Positions 1-7,913 of a DNA stretch of 64,000 bases are shown piece after piece. The notes under the pieces are model-generated. The model ran no database searches. It saw only the letters and a program-made list of their open reading frames with translations, and was not told the origin of the DNA. Location: positions 48,297 to 112,296 of the forward strand of contig CAVFXS010000028.1 in assembly GCA_963626805.1 (NCBI GenBank), in the 5' to 3' direction. Every line of letters starts with the position of its first letter. Within the stretch, counting starts at the first letter, position 1. The stretch is from CAG-632 sp963626805 (GTDB lineage Bacteria > Bacillota > Clostridia > Lachnospirales > Lachnospiraceae). Made by a program: the position numbers and the translations under genes.

Positions 1-1101
1 AATGATGCAATCGCAGCTGCCAGAAAGGCAAAGGTAGCGGTTATATTTGCCGGATTACCGGATACCTATGAATCCGAGGGCTTTGACCGGACTCATATGC
101 AGCTTCCGGAATGCCAGAACCGACTGATTCAGGCAGTGGCAGAGGTACAGCCGAACACGATTGTGGTATTACACAACGGTTCACCGGTTGAGATGCCGTG
201 GATAACTGATGTAAAGGCAGTTCTGGAAACCTATCTAGGCGGAGAAGGTGTCGGCAAGGCAACGGTAGACATCCTGTTTGGCAGAAGCAATCCATCCGGA
301 AAGCTGCCGGAGACATTCCCGCTTCAGTTATCGGATAACCCGTCTTATCTGAATTTCCCGGGCGACGGACGGAAGGTAGAATATCGGGAAGGCATTTTTG
401 TCGGCTACCGGTACTACGATAAGAAGGAAATGGAAGTATTGTTCCCATTTGGACACGGTATCAGCTATACCGAGTTCACATATTCCGATCTTAAGGTGGA
501 TAAGCAGCAGATGACCGATGAGGAAGGCTGTCAGGTATCCGTTACGATCACGAATACCGGTGATCGGTTCGGGAAAGAGGCAGTACAGCTCTATGTACAG
601 GATGTAGAGAGTACAGTGCCACGTCCGGTCAAGGAGCTGAAAGGCTTTGAAAAGATTGCACTGAAGCCGGGTGAGAGTAAGACGGTGACTTTTGAGCTGG
701 GTAAGCGTGCGTGGGCATATTATGATGTAGAAGGCCATGACTGGTATACCGAGGAAGGGGATTTCCGGATCCTGATCGGTGCATCCTCCAGAGATATTCG
801 CCTGAGCGAGACCGTGCATGTAACACCTGTTAAAACAGTTCCGAGAACCTATACGATGAATGCCTGCATCGGAGACTTGTTGAACTGTCCGGAGATTCGC
901 GAAGATATGATGAGACTGAAAGAAATCTGTGACAGTATGTTTAATTCAGAAGAGAATGACAGTCTTGGTGAGAGTACAAAGGCCATGATGGAGGCACAGA
1001 CCAGAGAAATGCCGTTAAAGAGCATTCCGAGTATGTCGGACGGTAAGGTGACACTGGCAGAGTTGGAAGCGATATTATCGAAAGTGAATCGCGGAGAATA
1101 G
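1..1101 (+). CDS. Glycoside hydrolase family 3 beta-glucosidase-type enzyme, C-terminal part (5' truncated by window)
   Basis: The frame is open from base 1, so the start lies outside the window. The visible 366 residues are the second GH3 domain followed by the fibronectin III-like domain. The segment with ESEGFDR followed by LPECQNRLI is the usual GH3 region carrying the general acid/base side, and VVLHNGSPVEMPW follows as in the family. The Fn3-like part includes GKEAVQLYVQD, RPVKELKGF and LKPGES. The catalytic Asp nucleophile domain is upstream and not visible. GH3 enzymes of this type remove terminal beta-linked sugars from oligosaccharides. No secretion signal can be judged. A tail of about 90 residues follows the Fn3 domain. 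Exact substrate is unknown. Confidence 0.9.
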   Translation, partial: NDAIAAARKAKVAVIFAGLPDTYESEGFDRTHMQLPECQNRLIQAVAEVQPNTIVVLHNGSPVEMPWITDVKAVLETYLGGEGVGKATVDILFGRSNPSGKLPETFPLQLSDNPSYLNFPGDGRKVEYREGIFVGYRYYDKKEMEVLFPFGHGISYTEFTYSDLKVDKQQMTDEEGCQVSVTITNTGDRFGKEAVQLYVQDVESTVPRPVKELKGFEKIALKPGESKTVTFELGKRAWAYYDVEGHDWYTEEGDFRILIGASSRDIRLSETVHVTPVKTVPRTYTMNACIGDLLNCPEIREDMMRLKEICDSMFNSEENDSLGESTKAMMEAQTREMPLKSIPSMSDGKVTLAELEAILSKVNRGE

Positions 1102-1191
1102 AGAAAATGAAATCCCGGCTTCTGCGGATCAAGAAGTGCACAAGTGCGAAACAGACGGAAAGTGAAACATAAAGAACGTATAAAATAACAG

Positions 1192-1240
1192 AAAACGGAT
1201 ATTCAGATGGATTCGAAAGCATCCGGTGAATATCCGTTTT
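1192..1240. terminator. Bidirectional terminator-like hairpin between convergent genes
   Basis: A perfect 14-bp inverted repeat (1192-1205 with 1227-1240) has A-rich sequence on the left and T-rich on the right, so either strand gives a stem ending in U residues. It sits between the GH3 gene and the convergent phosphofructokinase gene, where a shared terminator is expected. Confidence 0.7.
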
Positions 1241-1286
1241 GTGATTCCCGGGAGAGAATACACCCAGGATTTTGATTGGTGACAAA

Positions 1287-2528
1287 TTATAATAAATGAT
1301 CGATCGGCAGGTAGACCGGAAGACCGTTCTGATATTTCAGATCCGGCTCGCCCTGAATCAGCGGAAGCATATAGTCGATCAGCTCCGGTGTTACATCATT
1401 GCCAGCCTCATTGATCCATGCCCGTGGGATCGACTTCGCCTGATTGGCAATATCATCTACAGAGGAGAAATGCACATTGACGCAGTATGGATTCTGACTG
1501 GTTCGGTGCATGGTCAGCATACAGAGACTCTCTCCGGCCTCGGCGCCTTCCACAGCCTTACGACCCAGAGAGAAGGACTCATTTAAGTCTGTCAGGGATG
1601 CTGTATGGGAGGCACAGCGCTGCAGAACATTTAATTCAATAGAACGTACCTTTACGCCAAGGGCATCCTTGATCATATATTCCAGTGCCTTTCCGGTACC
1701 GCTTAACTGACTGTGACCAAAGGTATCGGCAGCCGCTGTGGTTGCACTGATATAATTTCCATCCTCGTCACGGATTCCTTCGGAAACAGCAACGATTACA
1801 TTGTTGTGGTTCTGCATGACCGTGCGGACATCTTCGAGAAACTGTTCCTTTGAGAACGGAACCTCCGGAAGATAGATCAGATGCGGTGCAATATTATAAT
1901 CATTCCGGGCAAGCGCGGAAGCGGCAGTCAGCCATCCGGCATCCCGGCCCATAATTTCTACGATCGTAACACTCTTAACTGCATAGATAAAGGTATCATG
2001 TGCAATCTCCAGCAAAGAAGATGCAACGAATTTGGCAGCGGAGCCATAACCCGGTGTGTGGTCTGTCACGCACAGATCATTATCGATGGTCTTCGGAATA
2101 CCGATGATGGATACCGGACTTCCAATACGTTTTCCATAGTGACCAAGCTTCATAACCGTATCCATGGAATCGTTGCCGCCGATATAGAAGAAGGCCTGAA
2201 TATTCTTTTCCTCAAAGAAACGGAAGATCTTACGGTAAGGCTCCTCGTCCTCCTTATAATCCGGCAGCTTATACCGGCAGGATCCCAGATACATGGCCGG
2301 AGAGGTCTTCAGGGTTTCAATGAAATGCGGACGCTCTTTGCTGATCTGTGTCAGATTCATGATCTTATTGTTTAAGATTCCCAGAATTCCATTGACAGAA
2401 CCGTAAAGGGTGTCGAATTTCTCACTGCAGAACATTCCCTGCAGAACACCGGCCAGACTGGCGTTGATAGCGGCAGTAGGACCGCCGGACTGTGCAACTA
2501 TACAATTTTTCTCAGATTGATTCCCCAT
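1287..2528 (-). CDS. pfp: Pyrophosphate-dependent 6-phosphofructokinase
   Basis: This protein of 413 residues phosphorylates fructose 6-phosphate to the 1,6-bisphosphate. It carries the family's SGGPTAAIN N-terminus. GGNDS (117-121) and PKTIDND (145-151) are the two sites that separate phosphoryl donors: ATP enzymes have Gly at the fourth position of GGDGS and Gly before TIDND, whereas Asp and Lys are present here, which marks the PPi type. MGRDAGW follows as expected. AGGAGAG precedes the start. A promoter lies just upstream on the minus strand. The gene stands alone, convergent with the GH3 gene. PPi use is inferred from these residues. Confidence 0.92.
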   Translation of the reverse strand: MGNQSEKNCIVAQSGGPTAAINASLAGVLQGMFCSEKFDTLYGSVNGILGILNNKIMNLTQISKERPHFIETLKTSPAMYLGSCRYKLPDYKEDEEPYRKIFRFFEEKNIQAFFYIGGNDSMDTVMKLGHYGKRIGSPVSIIGIPKTIDNDLCVTDHTPGYGSAAKFVASSLLEIAHDTFIYAVKSVTIVEIMGRDAGWLTAASALARNDYNIAPHLIYLPEVPFSKEQFLEDVRTVMQNHNNVIVAVSEGIRDEDGNYISATTAAADTFGHSQLSGTGKALEYMIKDALGVKVRSIELNVLQRCASHTASLTDLNESFSLGRKAVEGAEAGESLCMLTMHRTSQNPYCVNVHFSSVDDIANQAKSIPRAWINEAGNDVTPELIDYMLPLIQGEPDLKYQNGLPVYLPIDHLL

Positions 2529-2560
2529 AGTGACTCTCCTATTGTTTGTTCATACACTCA

Positions 2561-2588
2561 AGTATATACGATTTTTGAAAAAGTGCAA
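2561..2588 (-). promoter_or_regulatory. Promoter for pfp
   Basis: Read on the minus strand, TTGCAC and TATACT are separated by 16 bp. The -10 ends about 30 bases before the AGGAGAG ribosome binding site and the pfp start. Confidence 0.6.
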
Positions 2589-2663
2589 ATGAAAAAATGT
2601 CCGGTTTGCACTTTTGGATAAAATGCGATAAAGTGGGAATGATTGGTAAGAAGGAGAATATAT

Positions 2664-3575
2664 ATGGAATTGGTATTTCATAAAACAACGATCGATGACG
2701 TTGAAGAATTAGGCAGATTATTAGAGCAGAATCGGTATCGAGGATGCGAATGGAGCATACCGAATCTGGTGCTGTGGGCAGAGTATTATCATATGGAATA
2801 TGCAACGGTCAAGCATGCATTGATCGTAAAGCACAGCAAGGAAGACGGAAAGCTCCGGCTTACATTTCCGGTCGGACTGGTGACGGAGGAAGAGGAGCGG
2901 GAGGTCCTGGAGCTGGAGATCCGCTATTTCCGGCAGATCGGACAGGAGCCACGGTTAGAGCAGATCGACCTTGCTATGTGGGAGAAGCTGGAACGCTGGT
3001 ATCCGGGACGGTTCCGGATCGAATGGATGCGGGATAACGCAGACTATATCTATGAACGGGAAAAGCTGGTAAGCCTGGCCGGAAAGAAGCTGCATGGAAA
3101 ACGAAACCACATTAAGAGATTTCAGGATCAGAATCCGGGCTGGAGGTATGAAAGTCTGCGGGACGATAATATAGAAGCCTGTATAGAGATGGCGCAGGAA
3201 TGGTGCAGGCGGAACTGCTGTACAGGGGATGATGGGAAGAAAGAGGAGCTCCATCTGGTGATCAGAGCTCTGAAGAATTATAAGGCATTGCATATGAAGG
3301 GCGGACTGTTAAGGAATGAGACCGGTGTGATCGCATTCACATTGGGAAGTCCAATCGGTCCGGATACCTTTGATGTATGCTTTGAAAAGGCGTTCAGCGA
3401 GATTCAGGGTGCCTATCCGATGATCAACCAGCAGTTTGTTGCACATGAGCTGCAGGAGTATCGATATGTTAACCGGGAAGAGGATCTGGGTGTTCCGGGA
3501 CTGCGGAAAGCGAAGCTGTCCTATGCTCCGGATATTCTGCTAGAAAAGGGAAGTGTCAGCCTGCGTGAATTTTAG
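2664..3575 (+). CDS. DUF2156 / phosphatidylglycerol lysyltransferase C-terminal domain protein
   Basis: This soluble 303-residue protein resembles the GNAT-like C-terminal domain of lysylphosphatidylglycerol synthases (DUF2156). Supporting features are the central GKKLHGKRNHIKRF stretch, the acidic/aromatic middle and the late INQQFVAHEL segment. There are no membrane helices, so it is the catalytic-domain-only form common in Clostridia rather than full MprF. The ATG at 2664 is chosen because AAGGAG (2651-2656) lies 7 bases before it; an upstream TTG in frame overlaps the ribosome binding site. The substrate is unknown; family members transfer aminoacyl groups from tRNA, but this is not shown for the short form. 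Confidence 0.8.
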   Translation: MELVFHKTTIDDVEELGRLLEQNRYRGCEWSIPNLVLWAEYYHMEYATVKHALIVKHSKEDGKLRLTFPVGLVTEEEEREVLELEIRYFRQIGQEPRLEQIDLAMWEKLERWYPGRFRIEWMRDNADYIYEREKLVSLAGKKLHGKRNHIKRFQDQNPGWRYESLRDDNIEACIEMAQEWCRRNCCTGDDGKKEELHLVIRALKNYKALHMKGGLLRNETGVIAFTLGSPIGPDTFDVCFEKAFSEIQGAYPMINQQFVAHELQEYRYVNREEDLGVPGLRKAKLSYAPDILLEKGSVSLREF

Positions 3576-3576
3576 C

Positions 3577-3604
3577 TGCAAAACCTAAATTGCAAAACCT
3601 AAAT
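3577..3604 (+). repeat. Tandem 14-bp repeat (2 copies)
   Basis: TGCAAAACCTAAAT occurs twice head to tail immediately after the DUF2156 stop codon. No hairpin is formed; function unknown. Confidence 0.8.
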
Positions 3605-3619
3605 TTACCATGTGTCCCC

Positions 3620-3648
3620 TTGCATTTTACAATAGAAAGAGTTAAACT
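3620..3648 (+). promoter_or_regulatory. Possible promoter for the FSA/transaldolase gene
   Basis: TTGCAT and TAAACT with a 17-bp spacer lie about 50 bases before the start. The -10 matches consensus at only four of six positions. Confidence 0.35.
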
Positions 3649-3696
3649 GAATATAAATTCGTCTATTATCAGAGGGACGGTTTGGAGGAAGAAAAG

Positions 3697-4356
3697 ATGA
3701 AGTTTTTTATTGATACAGCAGAGGTAGAAGAGATTCGTTCCGCCAATGATATGGGAATTATATGTGGAGTTACGACAAATCCATCCCTGATCGCAAAGTC
3801 AGGAAGAGATTTTGGAACCGTAATCCAGGAGATCGCATCCATTGTGGACGGACCGATCAGCGGAGAGGTAAAGGCTACTTCTACGACAGCAGAAGAAATG
3901 ATAGCAGAAGGACGGACAATCGCAGCCATTCATCCGAACATGGTAGTGAAGGTACCGATGACAGAGGAAGGATTAAAGACCTGTAAGGTATTATCATCCG
4001 AGGGCATTAAGGTCAATATGACACTGATCTTTTCTGCGAACCAGGCATTACTGGCAGCCAGAGCAGGTGCGGCTTATGTATCACCGTTTATCGGAAGAAT
4101 TGATGACATCAGTATGTCCGGTATGGATCTGATCCGGAATATCGCAGAGATACTGAGCTATACGGATCTGCAGACGGAGATTATTGCGGCAAGCGTGAGA
4201 AATCCGGTGCATGTGACAGAGTGTGCACTGGCAGGAGCAGATATTGCCACGGTTCCGTATAAGGTACTGGTGCAGATGATCCATCACCCATTGACAGATG
4301 CCGGAATCGAGAAGTTCAGAAAAGATTATCTTTCTGCAATCGGCAAAGAGCAGTAG
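3697..4356 (+). CDS. fsa: Fructose-6-phosphate aldolase / transaldolase-like protein
   Basis: This 219-residue protein has the short transaldolase fold (FSA/TalC subfamily). FFIDTAEVEEI, GVTTNPSL (24-31) and VVKVPMT, with the Schiff-base Lys at about position 85, are all present, as is the late ADIATVPYKV segment. The family either cleaves fructose 6-phosphate to dihydroxyacetone and glyceraldehyde 3-phosphate or acts as transaldolase; sequence alone does not decide. ATG 3697 is preferred over TTG 3682 because GGAGGA (3684-3689) precedes it with normal spacing. It is followed after 13 bases by a glycosyltransferase gene. Confidence 0.9.
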   Translation: MKFFIDTAEVEEIRSANDMGIICGVTTNPSLIAKSGRDFGTVIQEIASIVDGPISGEVKATSTTAEEMIAEGRTIAAIHPNMVVKVPMTEEGLKTCKVLSSEGIKVNMTLIFSANQALLAARAGAAYVSPFIGRIDDISMSGMDLIRNIAEILSYTDLQTEIIAASVRNPVHVTECALAGADIATVPYKVLVQMIHHPLTDAGIEKFRKDYLSAIGKEQ

Positions 4357-4369
4357 TCGGAGTTCAGAT

Positions 4370-5638
4370 ATGAGTTTATCAAAAAAGATTATAGATTTAT
4401 CCGAGAAGCTGCGGCCGGTTCTTGTTAAGGTAGTACCGATGAAGCTTCTTCGATATATGAAGGACAAGGTTCAGGAGCGGGAGCTGAAGCGAATGCAGAA
4501 TCGCAAGCGGCACCCATATGAACCGGGGCATTACGAGCCGGGAATCAATCTGATCGGATGTATCCGGGCAGAGATCGGCTTAGGACAGAGCTGCCGGTTA
4601 CTGGCAGATGAGCTGGAGCATACCGGAATGCCGTATATGATCCGGGATTTTCTGCTAGATGGAAAGCTACGGGCAGAGGAACACAGCTGGGATTATAAGA
4701 TTGAGGAACAGCCGCGATATGGAATTAATCTGCTTCATATTGAACCGCTGGATCTGATCATGGCATATATGAAGGAAGAGCCGGAGGTATGGGATTACCG
4801 CTATAATATAGCGTTCTGGTTATGGGAGCTGGAAGAGTTCCCACAGGACTGGATGAAGAGTCTGGATCTGGTGGATGAGATCTGGACACCGTCAGAGTTT
4901 ACCAGCTCCTGTATCCGTAAGGTGACAGATAAGCCGGTCATTACGATTCCGTATTGTGTAACGGCACCGACGGAGCCACAGTATGATCGGGCATATTTCA
5001 AGCTGCCGGAGGATCGGTTCCTGTTTCTGGTCATGTATGATACGAACAGTACCATGGATCGGAAGAATCCGGTCGGAGCACTGAAAGCGTTCTGTCAGGC
5101 ATTTTCACCGGAGGATCAGTCCGTCGGACTGGTGCTTAAGATGAACAATCCGAGAAAAGAGGATCTGGATGTCCTGCAGGAGCAGTTAAAGGAATATTCC
5201 AATATTTATTATATAACCGAGGTTATGGACAAGGTTGTGGTAAACAGCCTGATCCGGGAGGTGGATGTATTTGTATCCCTTCACCGGGCAGAGGGATTTG
5301 GACTGGTTATGGCAGAGGCGATGTTAAACGGTACCCCGTGTATTGCCACAGACTGGTCATCCAATACAGAATTTATGAATGCCGATGTGGCATGTATGGT
5401 GGATTATACATTTACCACGCTGGAAAAGAGCAGTCCGCCATATGAGAAGGGGGCACGCTGGGCCGATGCAAACATCGATACAGCAGCCGCTTATATGAAG
5501 AAGCTGAAAGAGGAGCCGGAGTATTATCAGAGACTTGCGAAGGACGGAAAGACTTACATTGAGGAGAAGCTTGGCATGGAGCAGGCGGTTCGTGCGATCA
5601 GACAGCGGATCACCGAGATTGAGCATGATTTCACATGA
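4370..5638 (+). CDS. GT4-family glycosyltransferase
   Basis: This is a cytoplasmic retaining glycosyltransferase of 422 residues with a GT-B fold. The N-terminal half contains GINLIGCIRAEIGLGQ, and the C-terminal half contains the donor-binding EGFGLVMAEAMLNGTP segment (Glu-x7-Glu). A basic amphipathic N-terminus (about residues 1-50) could sit on the membrane face. The ATG at 4370 has CGGAG 8 bases upstream; longer in-frame starts would overlap the preceding aldolase gene. It is separate from the large polysaccharide operons and precedes the secreted-protein trio, so it may modify a surface glycan or protein. Acceptor and sugar are unknown. Confidence 0.85.
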   Translation: MSLSKKIIDLSEKLRPVLVKVVPMKLLRYMKDKVQERELKRMQNRKRHPYEPGHYEPGINLIGCIRAEIGLGQSCRLLADELEHTGMPYMIRDFLLDGKLRAEEHSWDYKIEEQPRYGINLLHIEPLDLIMAYMKEEPEVWDYRYNIAFWLWELEEFPQDWMKSLDLVDEIWTPSEFTSSCIRKVTDKPVITIPYCVTAPTEPQYDRAYFKLPEDRFLFLVMYDTNSTMDRKNPVGALKAFCQAFSPEDQSVGLVLKMNNPRKEDLDVLQEQLKEYSNIYYITEVMDKVVVNSLIREVDVFVSLHRAEGFGLVMAEAMLNGTPCIATDWSSNTEFMNADVACMVDYTFTTLEKSSPPYEKGARWADANIDTAAAYMKKLKEEPEYYQRLAKDGKTYIEEKLGMEQAVRAIRQRITEIEHDFT

Positions 5639-5732
5639 TGGATACATAAGGGATAAGGCGACAGTGGTCGGACTTATACGGGTATGCAGACATCTGGAAA
5701 TAAAACAAAGGAAAGATATGAGGAGGAAGAAA

Positions 5733-7770
5733 ATGAGACGAAGAATTTTGGCTGGTGTTCTTGCAGCAACCCTTATGTTGACGACGTGGGGGGGGGAACA
5801 CTAGTTCTACTTTTGCACAGGATATCACAGAAGTATCAACCGAGATATCAACAGAAAATGAGGATATAACCGAAGCGACCGAGGATGCAACCGAAGCGAC
5901 CGAGGATACGACCGAAGCGACCGAGGAATCATCAACAGCCGGTATTGATATGCTGTTTGAGCTTGATGATACTACAGAAACAGCGGTAGAAGAGCTTGTC
6001 GAGGATACAACTGAACTATCTGCAGAAGGTGTGACAGAAAATCTGGAGCCTGTTATTGAGGACGGAGCCTATACCATTAATTCTGTAGATTTAGGCGATG
6101 GACTGGTATATGAGTCTGCGGTTGCACCTTCCTATACAGATGATGCTTATCAGGTATCTCTGTTAAATGAGGAGAATGCAGATACCGGACTGGAGAGCAA
6201 ATGGACATCTCCATACAGAACCAGTGTAAAGAATCAGAATCCGTATGGTACCTGCTGGTCATTCGCAACGATAGCAGCCTCTGAGTCCAGCCTGTGGAAG
6301 GAAGGATTATCCACCAGTAAGTGTAATTTATCAGAGCTGCATCTGGCATACTTTATGTCCCACAGTGTGGCAGATCCGCTTGGAGGAACCAAGGGTGATA
6401 GCTTCGTACATACCGACAGCTGGCTGGAGGGTGGTAACTCACAGCTGGCAGGCTTAAAGCTGGCAACCTGGTCCGGTCCGGTGGCAGAGAGCACACTTGC
6501 CTATTCTAAAGCAAAGGAGAGTCTGTCGGTCAGCAGCTCCCTGGCATATAAGAGTCTGTTCCATCTGGAGAATACAGCATGGATTCCGATGCAGAATCGC
6601 AATACAGTAAAGACCCTGCTGAAGAGGTATGGTGCATGTGCAGCCAGCTACTATCATGATGATTACTACTTAAGTGCAAAGGGAGCATATTATAAGCCAT
6701 ATGGTACCTCATCGAACCATGAGATTACGATCGTAGGCTGGGACGATAACTATAGCAAGAATAACTTCGGTACCTATAAGCCAAGCTCCAATGGTGCATG
6801 GCTGGTGAAGAACAGCTGGGGTACTAATTGGGGAAATAATGGTTATTTCTGGATCTCCTATGAGGACTCTGTATTAAAGAGCATGACAGCTAAGTTCTTT
6901 GACTATGCAAAGGCTTCTACTTATAACAGAAACTATCAGTATGATGGTGCTACCTCCGGTGGCGGTGCTACATTTGGCAGCAACACGATATATGCAGCAA
7001 ATGTATTTACTTCAAAGAGCACAGAAGACCTGAAGGCTGTCGGCTATGGTGTTGTAGATTCTAATTACAAGGTAACGATTAAGGTATATAAGAATGCCAA
7101 GAATGGCCCTACATCCGGTACATTAATGACCTCCAAGACGATCAATAATCCGTCAGCCGGATTCCACACGGCAAAATTGCCTAAGGCAGTAGAACTGACC
7201 AAGGGCACCAAGTTCTCGATTGTCGTGCTTTATCAGGCGACAAGCGGAAAAGCAGTTGCCATGGCTGATGGTAAGTCTACAAGTACCAGCTGGTTTACCG
7301 CCAAGAATGCAGCATCTGCCGGTCAGAGCTATGCCAAGTCAGGCAGCTCCACCAGTCAGTGGCAGGATGTAAGTAAGCTGGGATATAACTTCTGCATCAA
7401 GGGCTTTACCAAGACCAAGAAGTATACAAATACAGAATCCTATGTAGCCCGAATCTATACGAAGGCATTGGGACGTGATCCGGAAGCAGCAGGTTTGAAA
7501 TACTGGGTAAACGAGATCAACTCCAAGAACAGAACCCCGGTTGCAGTTGCAGAGGCATTCTTCTTTACACCGGAGTTCACGAATAAGAAGCTGAACAATA
7601 CAAACTATGTAAAGGTATTGTATCGTACATTTATGGGGCGGGAAGCAGATTCTGCCGGACTGAAATACTGGGTAAATCGTCTGAATAATGGTGATAGCCG
7701 TAAGACGGTTCTGCGGGCGTTTGCAGGCTGTCCGGAATTCCAGAATATCGTAAAGAGCTTTGGATTATAA
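5733..7770 (+). CDS. Secreted papain-like (C1) cysteine peptidase with DUF4214 tail, out of frame at a G9 tract
   Basis: The start at 5733 follows AGGAGGA (5721-5727) and encodes MRRRILAGVLAATLML, a signal-peptide beginning. In this sequence the frame stops at 5802-5804 just after nine G residues (5788-5796). With eight G the frame joins the downstream part, giving 678 residues with a signal peptide ending near STFAQ. Three 21-bp repeats encode a Thr/Glu-rich linker. The peptidase has NQNPYGTCWSF (Cys codon 6253), NHEITIVGW (His codon 6718) and KNSWGTNWG (Asn codon 6811). A lectin-like region and a C-terminal DUF4214 pair (about the last 112 residues) follow. Either an OFF state of a phase-variable gene or a homopolymer sequencing error. 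Confidence 0.85.
5788..5796 (+). repeat. Poly-G tract (G9), frame-breaking
   Basis: Nine consecutive G in the signal-peptide part of the C1 peptidase gene. One base fewer (or two more) restores the frame to the peptidase domain. Confidence 0.95.
5869..5931 (+). repeat. Three tandem 21-bp repeats encoding a Thr/Glu linker
   Basis: Copies begin at 5869, 5890 and 5911. The first 17 bases are identical in all three. Each encodes TEATED-type residues. The unit is a multiple of three, so copy changes would alter linker length without changing frame. Confidence 0.9.
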
Positions 7771-7810
7771 GGTTTATTAAAATAGATCCATCATTGATAT
7801 GAATGATATA

Positions 7811-7850
7811 CAGCGTGAAGGTTTTTTCCTTCACGCTGTTGTTATTTTAT
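7811..7850 (+). terminator. Rho-independent terminator after first C1 peptidase
   Basis: An 11-bp perfect stem (7811-7821 with 7828-7838) with a six-T loop is followed by TTGTTATTTT. The -35 of the next promoter lies in its tail. Confidence 0.85.
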
Positions 7851-7867
7851 GACGATTCATGTAGAAT
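7839..7867 (+). promoter_or_regulatory. Promoter for the GH5 / second peptidase genes
   Basis: TTGTTA and TAGAAT with a 17-bp spacer, 36 bases before the AGGAGG (7903-7908) of the GH5 gene. Confidence 0.55.
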
Positions 7868-7913
7868 AGATAGCAGGATATGGATAACAGCAACAGGGTG
7901 ACAGGAGGAGGAT

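Noticed and set aside
328..819. Long antisense reading frame within the GH3 gene (and many similar antisense frames elsewhere)
   Set aside because: Shadow of GH3 coding on the other strand; no ribosome binding site or recognisable protein.
5535..5804. A separate small protein gene ending at the G9 tract
   Set aside because: Its first part overlaps the upstream glycosyltransferase in another frame; only the part from 5733 has a ribosome binding site, and that is the signal peptide of the peptidase.
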